Below, one piece after another: positions 15,262 to 24,097 of a stretch of DNA of 34,555 bases (its first letter is position 1; each line of letters begins with the position of its first letter). Origin of the DNA: Parasulfuritortus sp037439465 (GTDB lineage Bacteria; Pseudomonadota; Gammaproteobacteria; Burkholderiales; Thiobacillaceae). A program made the translations under genes and the position numbers. Location of the stretch: positions 1-34,555 of the forward strand of contig JBBIVX010000024.1 of assembly GCA_037439465.1 (NCBI GenBank), given 5' to 3'. Below the pieces are notes generated by a model that was not told the origin of the DNA, searched no databases, and worked only from the letters and a program-made list of their open reading frames with translations.

Positions 15262-17191
15262 CGGGCATAGCGCCCGGCGGCGGGCTTCTCAGTATGTGTT
15301 TTTTCATCTTGCCCATGACATGCATTTCGCAGGCGCGGCAGTCGAAGCGCAGGGTCAGTGTCTCGTTGCCGTGGTTGAGGGTCATGGGCTCCGCCCGCAC
15401 CTGGCCCTGCACACCCGGCACCCCTTTGGCCTGTTTTGGGCAAAGGCTGAAGGCATGGCGCAGACAATGCCGGGTGATCATGAGTGCGACCTCGCCAGGT
15501 TCCGTATGGGCTTCGTAGGCGGCGGCGATGACCTTGACGCCGTGCCGGCCATAGAAGGCGCGCGCCGCCTGGTTGTAGACATTGGCAAGGTAGCTCAGGG
15601 TGTCTTCCAGGTAGGGCGTCGGCGGCTCCACGGCGGCCTGGCGCCGGGGACGCTGGTAGGCGGCGAGGCGGGCGGCCCGCAGTTTGGCCAGGGCTTCGCG
15701 GCGTAGGGCGTTGGCCGCCGAGGCGGGGATGAAGCAGGGTCGTTGCCAGTGGATGGCGAGATCAAGCAGTGCAAACTCGGTGTTGCCGCAGCGCCCGAGC
15801 TGCGCCCGCAGGCTGGCCTCGGACTGCGGCGGGTCATTGGCGGGGCGCTTGTCCAAGGCCAGTGCGGCAACGGCCTGGACACCATCCGCGTCCACCAGTT
15901 CCAGGGCAAAGCCGGTGTCCGTTTCCCGCAAGCGGGCGCGCACGTCTATCAGGCGCTCGGCAGATTTACGGTTCAGGGCCTGCTCCCAGGCGTGGTCGCG
16001 GTTGCGGCGGATGGTGGTGCCGGGTTGCAGGCCCGGCAGGCAGGCCATCGCTTCGTTGGGCCACACCCGCCAGACGTCCGCGCCCAGGGCGGTTGCCGTG
16101 TTGGCCCGCATCCCCACCACCTGCCGCTTGTTGAGGTAGGTGAGGCCGTCGCCGTTGGCGAGCGGCGCCGCGGCCTTTAGCTCGAAGCCGTCTGCATGCA
16201 GGCGTGTGACGGTGCCCAGGGGTGTGCCGACGAAGGCGGGCGTGTCGAAGGCGCCGATGCCGGCCTGCCGGCCGTGAGTGAAATAGTCTGTGCTGCCGCG
16301 GTGGAATGTCTTGTTCGGATCGGGCGTGAATGACAGCCGCACGCGGCCGCTGGAGGCGGGCGCCAGGTCGGGACGGGCGTCAAGCAGGGCATCCAGCAGG
16401 CGGCGGTAATGGCCAGTGATGTTTTTGACGTAGCTCGCGTCCTTGTAGCGCCCCTCGATCTTGAAGCTCGCCACGCCGGCATCGATCAGGCTGGTGAGGT
16501 TGGCGCTCTGATCGTTGTCCTTGAGCGATAACAGGTGTTGGTCGAAGGCCACCACTCGGCCCTGGGCATCCTTCAGGGTATAGGGCAGGCGGCAGGCCTG
16601 GGAGCAATCGCCGCGGTTGGCGCTGCGGCCGGTCTGCGCGTGGCTGATATAACACAGGCCGGAAAATGCCACGCAGAGAGCGCCATGCACGAAGTGTTCG
16701 AGGACCACTGCGGGCGCCACGGAGGCCCGTACGGCCGCGATCTCAGCCAGCGTCAACTCGCGCGCCAGGACGAGCTGGGAAAAGCCGGCATCGGCCAGAA
16801 AACGCGCCTTCTCCGGGGTGCGTATGTCGCACTGGGTGGAGGCATGCAGGTCTATGGGCGGCAGGTCGAGTTCGATGAGGCCCATGTCCTGCACGATCAG
16901 GGCGTCCACGCCGGCGTCATAGAGCTCATGCGCCAGCCGCCGCGCCGGCTCCAGTTCGGCGTCATGGAGCAGGGTGTTGAGGGTGACATAGACGCGGGCG
17001 CGATAGCGGTGGGCGAACTCGACCAGCCGGGCGATGTCGCCCACCGGATTGGTGGCGTTGTACCGGGCACCGAACGCAGGGCCGCCGAGATAGACCGCAT
17101 CGGCTCCGTGCAGGATGGCCTCCCGTCCGATCGCGGCCGTACGGGCCGGGGCGAGCAGTTCCAAAGGGTGATATTGGGGTGTCGGGCGCAT
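15212..17191 (-). CDS. rlhA: U32 family 23S rRNA C2501 hydroxylation protein (RlhA/YdcP type)
   Basis: A 659-residue U32-family protein with the length and layout of E. coli RlhA (YdcP), needed for 5-hydroxycytidine at position 2501 of 23S rRNA. The N-terminal barrel starts with LELLAPARTAAIGREAILHG and the U32 signature region runs through EHFVHGALCVAFSGLCYIS and NRGDCSQACRLPY, whose cysteines probably bind an iron-sulfur cluster. The C-terminal part has the extra YdcP-type domain and more conserved cysteines (SLCPKQ, FDCRACEMHVMGKMKKH). The shorter U32 proteins TrhP, UbiU and UbiV lack this extension. Divergent from the O-GlcNAc transferase gene over 90 bp; TATAGT on the minus strand at 17202-17207 is a possible -10 that would leave almost no leader. 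Confidence 0.9.
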   Translation of the reverse strand: MRPTPQYHPLELLAPARTAAIGREAILHGADAVYLGGPAFGARYNATNPVGDIARLVEFAHRYRARVYVTLNTLLHDAELEPARRLAHELYDAGVDALIVQDMGLIELDLPPIDLHASTQCDIRTPEKARFLADAGFSQLVLARELTLAEIAAVRASVAPAVVLEHFVHGALCVAFSGLCYISHAQTGRSANRGDCSQACRLPYTLKDAQGRVVAFDQHLLSLKDNDQSANLTSLIDAGVASFKIEGRYKDASYVKNITGHYRRLLDALLDARPDLAPASSGRVRLSFTPDPNKTFHRGSTDYFTHGRQAGIGAFDTPAFVGTPLGTVTRLHADGFELKAAAPLANGDGLTYLNKRQVVGMRANTATALGADVWRVWPNEAMACLPGLQPGTTIRRNRDHAWEQALNRKSAERLIDVRARLRETDTGFALELVDADGVQAVAALALDKRPANDPPQSEASLRAQLGRCGNTEFALLDLAIHWQRPCFIPASAANALRREALAKLRAARLAAYQRPRRQAAVEPPTPYLEDTLSYLANVYNQAARAFYGRHGVKVIAAAYEAHTEPGEVALMITRHCLRHAFSLCPKQAKGVPGVQGQVRAEPMTLNHGNETLTLRFDCRACEMHVMGKMKKHILRSPPPGAMPVTLPWPTARKKRPAPG

Positions 17192-17281
17192 GGCGCCGCC
17201 AACTATAGCGCAGCCGAGCCCGGCGCGGACGGCAGCGCGGGCATACTAAAATACGCGCCACGCCCCCTTCGAATCGCACTC

Positions 17282-19600
17282 ATGACTCAACCCACCCTGC
17301 CACAAGACCCCAGGTTTCTGGAACTGGCCCGACGCGCCGCGGCCCTGCATCGTCAGGGCCAATTTCAGGGCGCGCTGACGCTGGCGGAACAACTGAGCGC
17401 CGCGTTTCCGCCGTCGCCGCCCTTGCTGAGCCTGGCCGGCACGGCCGCGAATTCACTGGGCCTGACCGATAAGGCGGAACACTATTTCCGCCAGGCGCTC
17501 GCCCTGAGCCCGGACTATGCCATCGCCCATGCCAACCTCGGCCTGGTGCTGAAGGCCAGCGGACGTTTGCAGCAGGCCGAGGCCAGTTTCAGGAAGGCTT
17601 TGGACATCCAGCCCGACGATGCCGATGTATGGGTCAACCTCGGCAATCTGTTGCGCGCAACCGGGCAGATCGGGCCGGCGCAGGCGGCTTATGAAAAAGC
17701 GCTGGCGTATGCGCCGGATCATGCCGGGGCGCTCTACAACCTCGGCCTGTTACTGGTGGAACTGGGCCGTCCGCAGGAAGCGGAGAAGGCCTTCCGGCAC
17801 GCCTTGCGTCTCCGGCCCGATTGGGCCGACGTCCATAACGAACTCGGCAACCTGTTGGCGGATGGGCTGCGCTTCACCGAGGCGGATGCCGCCTATCGCC
17901 AGGCCATTAGCCTTGATCCGAACCATGCCGACGCCCATTTCAATCTGGGCGTACTGCTCAAGGATAGTCACCGTGACCGGGAGGCGGCGGCCTGCCTGGA
18001 GCGCGCCATCGCCATCCAGCCAGAGCACGCCGACGCGCTGAATTGCCTGGGCAATCTGTTTGTCGATCAAGGCCGCCCGCAAGAGGCCGAGGCGGCCTAT
18101 CGCCGCGCGCTTGCGCTCAAACCCGGCTCTGCCAATGTCCATAACAATCTGGGCAACCTGCTCATGGCGTCGAACCGGCTCGGGGAGGCGGAAGCGGCTT
18201 TTCGGCAGGCCGTCGCCCTGGAGCCGGGTTACGGCCATGCCCTTGGCCAGGCGGTGACCTGCGCGCGCCGCCGCTATGCCTGGGCGCAGCATGACGCCGA
18301 CGAGCGTGCCATCATCGCCGCCATCGACCAGGGTGTGGAGGGCATCCCCGCCCTGATGGTGCAGTCCTTGGCCGGGACCACCCCGGAACTACGGCGCAAG
18401 GCCGCCGAGCTGACCGCGATCGCGACGCTCAGGCCCTATCTGGCACGGCCGCCGTTGATCGATCCCAGCCTGCACCGGTCGCATGCGCGGCTCCGTATTG
18501 GCTATCTGTCGGCCGATTTCCGCGAGCACGCGGTCATGCACCTCATGGCGGGGATATTGAGCCGGCACGATAAAGAGCGCTACGCCATTTATGGCTATTC
18601 TTATGGTCCTTATGCCGGGGACGCCTACAGAAGCCGGATCGAGGCGTCCTGCGAACATTTTCATGAGCTGCGCGGCCTGGATAACCTCGCCGCCGCGCAG
18701 CGTATCGCCGCCGATGAAATCGATATCCTGGTCGATCTGACCGGCCATACCGGCGATACCCGTCCCGCCATCACCGCCCTGCGCCCGGCGCCGGTGATCG
18801 TCAGCTGGCTGGGCTTTCCAGGCACGCTGGGGATAGCGCGCCTGGCCGACTACATCATTGGCGACAGCGTATTGACGCCGCTTGACGCCGCGGCTCACTA
18901 CAGTGAGACGTTGGCGTGGATGCCGCACTGTTATCAGCCAAATGACGACGCCCTGGAGGTGGGCGAGGCGCCGGCGCGGCAGGAAGTCGGTCTGCCGCGC
19001 GAGGGTGTGGTGTTCTGCTCCTTCAACCAGGGCTACAAACTCACGCCAACGGCCTTTTCGGTATGGTGCCGCCTGTTGACCGAGGTCGAGGGCAGCGTGT
19101 TGTGGCTGCTTGCCGCCAGAGAGGCCGAGGCCAATGAAAACCTGCGGCAGGAGGCGCGGGCGCGGGGTGTCGCGCCTGAGCGCCTGGTGTTCGCGCCGCA
19201 TCTGCCCATCGCCGCGCATCTGGCACGGCTGCAACTCGCCGATCTGGCACTGGATACCTTTCCGTATGGCTCGGGCGCCACCGGCAGCAACCTGTTGCGG
19301 TCGGGGGTGCCCCTGGTCACCTTGCAGGGCGAGGCCTACGTCAGCCGTATGGCGGCGAGCCAGCTCCATGCGCTTGGGGTGCCGGAGTTGGTGGCCCAGA
19401 GTTGGGAGCAGTATTTCACGCTGGCCAGGCAGTTGGCGACCGAGCCGGAAAGGCGTCGGGCGCTGCGTGCCAGGATGCAGGCAGGGCGGACGACGAGCCC
19501 GCTGTTCGATACGCGGCGCTTCACGCGCGACCTGGAAAGGCTCTACGACAGGATCTGGCAGCAACAGGCAAGCGGACTGCGCGCCCCGATCACTACGTGA
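17282..19600 (+). CDS. TPR / SPINDLY-type O-GlcNAc transferase family protein
   Basis: A 772-residue cytoplasmic protein of glycosyltransferase family 41. Residues about 10-320 hold nine 34-residue TPR units (for example ADVWVNLGNLLRATGQIGPA and ANVHNNLGNLLMASNRLGEA). Residues about 400-760 form the split catalytic region: YLSADFREHAVMHL, LVDLTGHTGDTRP, VSWLGFPGTLG, FCSFNQGYKLTP with the lysine that in human OGT contacts UDP, and LDTFPYGSGATGSNLLRSG. The family adds GlcNAc or another sugar to Ser/Thr of proteins; bacterial targets are mostly unknown, some being adhesins or flagellins. The frame is open far upstream, but the ATG at 17282 begins right after the divergent promoter region, where TAAAAT at 17247-17252 is a candidate -10. 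The RlmI-like gene follows after 65 bp. Confidence 0.93.
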   Translation: MTQPTLPQDPRFLELARRAAALHRQGQFQGALTLAEQLSAAFPPSPPLLSLAGTAANSLGLTDKAEHYFRQALALSPDYAIAHANLGLVLKASGRLQQAEASFRKALDIQPDDADVWVNLGNLLRATGQIGPAQAAYEKALAYAPDHAGALYNLGLLLVELGRPQEAEKAFRHALRLRPDWADVHNELGNLLADGLRFTEADAAYRQAISLDPNHADAHFNLGVLLKDSHRDREAAACLERAIAIQPEHADALNCLGNLFVDQGRPQEAEAAYRRALALKPGSANVHNNLGNLLMASNRLGEAEAAFRQAVALEPGYGHALGQAVTCARRRYAWAQHDADERAIIAAIDQGVEGIPALMVQSLAGTTPELRRKAAELTAIATLRPYLARPPLIDPSLHRSHARLRIGYLSADFREHAVMHLMAGILSRHDKERYAIYGYSYGPYAGDAYRSRIEASCEHFHELRGLDNLAAAQRIAADEIDILVDLTGHTGDTRPAITALRPAPVIVSWLGFPGTLGIARLADYIIGDSVLTPLDAAAHYSETLAWMPHCYQPNDDALEVGEAPARQEVGLPREGVVFCSFNQGYKLTPTAFSVWCRLLTEVEGSVLWLLAAREAEANENLRQEARARGVAPERLVFAPHLPIAAHLARLQLADLALDTFPYGSGATGSNLLRSGVPLVTLQGEAYVSRMAASQLHALGVPELVAQSWEQYFTLARQLATEPERRRALRARMQAGRTTSPLFDTRRFTRDLERLYDRIWQQQASGLRAPITT

Positions 19601-19665
19601 GTGGAGCATGTGCAGGTAGGTGGCGCGCGACCGTGCCTGTAAAATCGACTGCCCCACCACTCTAA

Positions 19666-20694
19666 ATGGGCTTGCCAGTGTCCGACTCTCTACCCGCCTT
19701 GTTGGCGGCCGCCTTCGCTGTCCGCGCCGAACTGATGGCCCGCCTGCTGGCCGAACGGACCGATGCCTACCGCTTGTTCCATGGCAGCGTCGAGGGCGTA
19801 CCCGGCCTGACGGTCGACCGTTACGGCGATCTCGTGCTGGTGCAGAGTTTTCACCGTGCCCTGACACCGCCGCAACTGGCCGCCGTGGAGGCTTTTTACA
19901 ACGAGGCGCTGCCTGGGCTGGCGATGATTTACAACGACCGCAGCGCGGTCAATTCGCGCATCGGCAACGCGCTCGAAGGTGATCTGAAGGTCGCCGCCCA
20001 TAGGCCGAGGCTGGTCCATGAGATGGGTATCGCCTACCGTTTCCAGGCACGCCACCAAGGCCAGGACCCCTGGCTGTTCCTCGACCTGCGCGCCGCCCGC
20101 CGGCGGATGTTGGCAGAGGCCGCCGGCAAATCGGTGCTCAACCTGTTTGCCTACACCTGCGGTATCGGCCTGGCCGCCTCCAGGGGTGGGGCGGGTTTTG
20201 TGGTAAACGTCGATTTCGCCGACTCGGCCCTAAAGGTGGGCAAGGAAAACGCCCGCCTCAACGACCTGCCCATACGGCCGCGTTGCCTGCATGGCGATGT
20301 GTTCGCCGTCGTCCGCCAGTATGCCGGGTTGGGTCAGCACACCTGGGTGCGTGGCCGGCGCCTGCCGGCATTTCCCAATCTGGAAGCGCGCCGCTTCGAC
20401 CTGGTCTTCCTCGACCCGCCCGCCTATGCCAAGAGCCCGTTCGGAGTGGTGGATGTCGTCAATGACTATCCCGCCCTGTTCAAGCCGGCGCTGCTGGCGA
20501 CCGCCGAGGGCGGTACGCTGATCTGCTGCAACAATGTCGCGGCGGTGGATCGCGATCTCTGGCTCGACCAGTTGCAGCGCTGCGCCCGCAAGGCCGGCCG
20601 CGGCCTTCGCCAGGTGGAATGGATAGCGCCGGAGGCGGACTTCCCCAGTGCGGATGGCAAGCCGCCGCTGAAGATGGCGCTGTTGCGCGTTTGA
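19666..20694 (+). CDS. class I SAM-dependent rRNA methyltransferase, RlmI-like, without PUA domain
   Basis: A 342-residue Rossmann methyltransferase. The front part contains GVPGLTVDRYGDLVLVQSF, typical of the RlmI/RlmK group; the SAM site starts at SVLNLFAYTCGIGLAASRGG and the catalytic motif is FLDPPAYAKSP. E. coli RlmI (5-methylcytidine 1962 of 23S rRNA) is about 50 residues longer because of an N-terminal PUA domain; that domain is absent here, so target and specificity are uncertain. The start is the first ATG after the gap, without a clear ribosome binding site; GTG at 19678 is an alternative. The sulfotransferase-like gene follows after 29 bp. Confidence 0.85.
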   Translation: MGLPVSDSLPALLAAAFAVRAELMARLLAERTDAYRLFHGSVEGVPGLTVDRYGDLVLVQSFHRALTPPQLAAVEAFYNEALPGLAMIYNDRSAVNSRIGNALEGDLKVAAHRPRLVHEMGIAYRFQARHQGQDPWLFLDLRAARRRMLAEAAGKSVLNLFAYTCGIGLAASRGGAGFVVNVDFADSALKVGKENARLNDLPIRPRCLHGDVFAVVRQYAGLGQHTWVRGRRLPAFPNLEARRFDLVFLDPPAYAKSPFGVVDVVNDYPALFKPALLATAEGGTLICCNNVAAVDRDLWLDQLQRCARKAGRGLRQVEWIAPEADFPSADGKPPLKMALLRV

Positions 20695-20723
20695 CGGCGG
20701 CGGATGATGGCGCTGGCGACCGT

Positions 20724-21260
20724 ATGAACGTATTCGTGCTCAATGCCGGACGTTCCGGTTCGCTCACCTTCATCGAGGCCTGCCGGCTCATCACCAACTT
20801 CAGCGCCGGGCACGAAAGCCGACTCCACCTGATCGGCGGCGCCCGCCTGGCTTATCCGGCCGACCACATCGAGGCGGACAACCGCCTTGCCTGGTACCTG
20901 GGCCGGCTCGACCGCGCCTATGGCGATGCCGCCTACTACGTCCACCTTCGCCGCGAGCGCGCGGCCACCGCCGCCAGTCTTGCCCGGCGCGCCGGCATGG
21001 GCATCATGAAGGCCTATCGTGAGGGCGTGCTGCTTGACGGCGCGCCCGGGCAGACGGCGCAGGCGCTGGCTTGCGATTACCTCGACACCGTCGAGGCCAA
21101 CATCGCCCTGTTCCTGCGCGCCAAGCCCCACCAGATGGTCTTTCGCCTGGAGCAGGCCCATGACGATTTCCAGAAATTCTGGCAGTGGATAGGCGCCGAG
21201 GGCGATCTGGCGTCGGCCCTGGCCCGGTGGCGAACGCGTTACAACGCCTCGCCGGGTTGA
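20724..21260 (+). CDS. small sulfotransferase-like P-loop protein
   Basis: A 178-residue protein. The N-terminal VLNAGRSGSLTFIEACR has the form of the 5'-phosphosulfate loop of PAPS-dependent sulfotransferases. YYVHLRRERAATAASLARR, around residues 70-90, resembles the 3'-phosphate binding segment with its Arg and Ser. There is no signal peptide. The protein is shorter than most sulfotransferases, and the acceptor is unknown; nearby glycosyltransferase and methyltransferase genes hint at a glycan or small molecule. An in-frame extension upstream to 20619 overlaps the previous gene and is not conserved-looking. Its 3' end overlaps the convergent methyltransferase gene by 22 bp. Confidence 0.75.
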   Translation: MNVFVLNAGRSGSLTFIEACRLITNFSAGHESRLHLIGGARLAYPADHIEADNRLAWYLGRLDRAYGDAAYYVHLRRERAATAASLARRAGMGIMKAYREGVLLDGAPGQTAQALACDYLDTVEANIALFLRAKPHQMVFRLEQAHDDFQKFWQWIGAEGDLASALARWRTRYNASPG

Positions 21261-21928
21261 TCGGGCCGGCGCCGCAATATCGAGGCACCGCGCTCGTTGT
21301 CGACAAAGCCATGCACTAGCGCCGGGTAGCGTGCCTGCCAGCGCGCGACGATCTCCCGTTCATCCTGCCTGGCGGCGTCGTCCAGAAAGACCACGGCATC
21401 CTCGGCCAGCCACTGCCATAAGCGCGGCAGCGCCGGGTAACGCGCGTACTGTTGCTGCAGGCCGGGCGGGCCGTCGATTACCAGCATGTCTATGCGCCTT
21501 TTGGGCAGGCCGGCGAGGTCATACCACTGATAGTCGCCGCCATCGACTGCTTGCCGGACCAGGGGCGTGTCGAGCACGCTGGCCTGGTGTTCCAGGCCAT
21601 AGCGTTGCAGCCAGGCGCGCGTTCCGGTGGCGAAGCAGGCGCCGTTTTCCAGGCTGAAGACCTTGCCGATGCCGTTGATGGCGCAACAGCGCGCCAACAT
21701 CAGGGTGGTCAGGCCGCTGCCACACTCGACCACTACCGCTGGTTTGGCGGTCAGTGCCTGGGCGACGATCAGTTCGAGAAAATCCGGCGCGGCCGACCAA
21801 TTGCGGCTGTAAGGCAGGCCGCGAGTGAGCCCCAGCCGTGCGCACAGGGCGCGGTACGGCTCGGGCGGCGCGGTTTCTGCGCCCCCCACAATTTGGGCGT
21901 TGTCCTCACCGTGGCACGATTCATTCAT
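21239..21928 (-). CDS. class I SAM-dependent methyltransferase
   Basis: A 229-residue Rossmann methyltransferase of the small-molecule or surface-glycan type. Motif I is VVVECGSGLTTLMLARCC, an acidic residue follows in VFSLENGAC, and LVIDGPPG with VFLDDAARQDE forms the region after the sheet, where metal-dependent O-methyltransferases carry ligands. There is no signal peptide. The substrate is unknown. It is divergent from the FAD oxidoreductase gene over 151 bp and convergent with the sulfotransferase-like gene, sharing 22 bp at the 3' ends. Together these two short genes could modify the same molecule, but they are on opposite strands, so coregulation is not implied. Confidence 0.82.
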   Translation of the reverse strand: MNESCHGEDNAQIVGGAETAPPEPYRALCARLGLTRGLPYSRNWSAAPDFLELIVAQALTAKPAVVVECGSGLTTLMLARCCAINGIGKVFSLENGACFATGTRAWLQRYGLEHQASVLDTPLVRQAVDGGDYQWYDLAGLPKRRIDMLVIDGPPGLQQQYARYPALPRLWQWLAEDAVVFLDDAARQDEREIVARWQARYPALVHGFVDNERGASILRRRPDQPGEAL

Positions 21929-22079
21929 GGCAATCCAGTCCTGGGCACGTTATGTCCGCACACGGCATTTTACCCGCCGTCCCCCCGCGCCTTGCCGCCC
22001 TACCCGCAACCCGCACACCCGCGCGTCCAGCTGCGGTTTCTAGGATAATAGGACGTTGAAGCCGTTTCCTCAGGGCACC

Positions 22080-23720
22080 ATGCTTCGCGTCACCGAAATC
22101 AAACTGCCGCTCGACCATACCAAGGCCGACCTCGAGGCCGCGCTACTGAAAAGGCTGGCCCTCGGCGAGAGCGAGCTGCTCGGCTACACGGTCTTCCGGC
22201 GCGGCGTCGATGCGCGCAAGGCATCGGACATCCGCTTCGTCTACAGCCTGGATGCCACGGTGAAGGACGAAAAGGCGGTGCGCAAACGCCTGAGGAATGA
22301 CCGTCATGTCTCGTTGACGCCGGACATGAGCTACCGCTTCGTCGCCCAGGCGCCGGCCAATCTGGATGAGCGGCCGGTCATTATCGGCATGGGGCCGTGC
22401 GGCCTGTTTGCCGGCCTGATACTCGCCCAGATGGGCTTCCGGCCCGTCCTGCTGGAGCGCGGCAAGGCGGTGCGCGCGCGTACTCAGGACACCTGGGGGC
22501 TATGGCGCCAGGGCAGGCTTGACCCGGAATCCAACGTCCAGTTCGGCGAGGGCGGCGCCGGCACCTTCTCTGACGGCAAACTGCACAGCCAGATCAAGGA
22601 TCCGGCCTATCGCGGCCGCAAGGTGCTGCTTGAATTCGTCGAGGCCGGCGCGCCGCCCGAAATACTCTATGTCAGCAAGCCGCATATCGGCACCTTCAAG
22701 CTGGTCGGCATGGTCGAACGGATGCGCGCCAAGATTGTCGCCCTCGGCGGCGAGATCCGCTTCCAGGCGCGAGTCGCAGACTTCGAGATCGAGCGCGCCG
22801 CCGACGGTAACGGGGCGATCAAGGCCGTGCGGCTGGCAAACGGCGAGCGCCTCGCCAGCCGCCATGTCGTCCTTGCCGTCGGCCACAGTGCCCGCGACAC
22901 CTTCCACAAACTTTATGAGCTGGGCGTGCATATCGAGCCGAAGCCTTTCTCCATCGGGCTGCGTATCGAGCATCCGCAGTGGGTGATCGACCAGGCACGG
23001 TTCGGAAAATTCGCCGGCCATCCGGCCCTTGGCGCTGCCGACTACAAGCTGGTGCACCACTGCGCCCATGGCCGCTCGGTATACAGCTTCTGCATGTGCC
23101 CGGGCGGCACGGTAGTGGCGGCGACCTCGGAGCCGGGCCAAGTGGTCACCAACGGCATGAGCCAGTATTCGCGCAATGAGCGCAACGCCAATGCCGCCCT
23201 GGTGGTGGGCGTCACGCCGGCGGATTTTCCCGGCCACCCGCTCGCCGGCATCGACTTTCAGCGCCGTTGGGAAGCGGCTGCGTTCCAGGCCGGCGGCGGA
23301 ACCTACGCCGCGCCGGCGCAGAAGGTAGGCGATTTTCTGGCCGGCCGGCCATCGACCAAACTGGGGGCGGTGGCGCCATCATATACGCCGGGCGTGCACC
23401 TGACCGATCTGTCCTCCTGCCTGCCCGAATTCGTCATCACGGCCATCCGTGAGGCGCTGCTGGCGTTTGGCAAGCAAATTCAGGGTTTTGACATGGACGA
23501 TGCCTTGCTCACCGGGGTCGAAACCCGCACTTCGTCGCCGCTTCGTATCACTCGCGACCGGGTTAGTTACCAGAGCCTGAACACCCGCGGCCTCTACCCC
23601 GCCGGTGAGGGTGCGGGCTATGCCGGCGGCATACTCTCGGCCGCCGTCGACGGTATCGAAGTGGCCGAGGCGGTGGCGCTGGACTGGGTCGGCAGTACCG
23701 GAAACACGCGTCGGGTCTAG
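22080..23720 (+). CDS. FAD-dependent oxidoreductase (COG2509-type)
   Basis: A 546-residue flavoprotein of a widespread, poorly characterised family. Residues 1-90 form a small N-terminal domain (LRVTEIKLPLDHTKADLEAA, then a SLDATVKDEKAVRKR stretch). The dinucleotide-binding motif VIIGMGPCGLFAGLILAQMG begins near residue 100, followed by VQFGEGGAGTFSDGKL and, near the end, LYPAGEGAGYAGGILSAAVDG, the second FAD contact. A Cys-containing segment (SFCMCPGGTVVAATSE) lies in the middle. The family is often annotated as a dehydrogenase; its substrate is unknown. The ATG at 22080 is preferred over an in-frame TTG at 22056 because the conserved N-terminus begins at MLRVTEI. Confidence 0.9.
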   Translation: MLRVTEIKLPLDHTKADLEAALLKRLALGESELLGYTVFRRGVDARKASDIRFVYSLDATVKDEKAVRKRLRNDRHVSLTPDMSYRFVAQAPANLDERPVIIGMGPCGLFAGLILAQMGFRPVLLERGKAVRARTQDTWGLWRQGRLDPESNVQFGEGGAGTFSDGKLHSQIKDPAYRGRKVLLEFVEAGAPPEILYVSKPHIGTFKLVGMVERMRAKIVALGGEIRFQARVADFEIERAADGNGAIKAVRLANGERLASRHVVLAVGHSARDTFHKLYELGVHIEPKPFSIGLRIEHPQWVIDQARFGKFAGHPALGAADYKLVHHCAHGRSVYSFCMCPGGTVVAATSEPGQVVTNGMSQYSRNERNANAALVVGVTPADFPGHPLAGIDFQRRWEAAAFQAGGGTYAAPAQKVGDFLAGRPSTKLGAVAPSYTPGVHLTDLSSCLPEFVITAIREALLAFGKQIQGFDMDDALLTGVETRTSSPLRITRDRVSYQSLNTRGLYPAGEGAGYAGGILSAAVDGIEVAEAVALDWVGSTGNTRRV

Positions 23721-24097
23721 CTACGATGCTGTCACTCGACCCATTTCACTACTCGCCCAACAGCTGTGAAGGACGGCTCGAAATTGACGCTGAAGGGACA
23801 CGGCATGATGCGGGTAGGGCAAGCGGCCTAACCAGACTTTGCGGTGCGACGCGCGGAAGGTTGGGAAAGTGACGTCAAACGTAAGGCCAGGCGCCTTATC
23901 CGTGTGCAGATTCCGCACCCGCCCGCGCACCATGCCGGCCGGAACGCTGCGGTGTCGGGATGGCCGTCACCGCCATACGCCTGGCAAGGATAGGGAGTCT
24001 GGCCAACACCCGCATGTGCTATGTTGCAGAATCGGGGGTGGCGCTACCTGCGCGGTAACGGTAAGGAGTGGAATGACATGGTGCGCATGGGGGTTCA
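23721..24097. other. 377-bp intergenic region upstream of zwf
   Basis: No confident gene. It includes a small inverted repeat TAAGGC/GCCTTA with a 5-nt loop near 23881-23897 and, at its 3' end, a strong AAGGAG box (24063-24068) that does not serve the zwf ATG directly. A 70-codon minus-strand frame (23721-23933) and a plus-strand frame entering zwf lack ribosome binding sites and recognisable domains. The region presumably holds the zwf promoter; TATGTT near 24018 preceded by TGC is a weak extended -10 candidate. Confidence 0.5.

Noticed and set aside
17411..18229. Regular repeated DNA in the front of the O-GlcNAc transferase as a mobile or CRISPR-like repeat
   Set aside because: The 102-bp periodicity is that of 34-residue TPR units in a coding frame; the DNA is diverged between units.
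18389..19867. Minus-strand open frame of 492 codons
   Set aside because: Antisense to the catalytic region of the O-GlcNAc transferase; arginine- and glutamine-rich shadow without motifs.
23721..23933. Minus-strand 70-codon frame after the FAD oxidoreductase
   Set aside because: No ribosome binding site and no family recognised; kept only as part of the intergenic description. A database search would decide.
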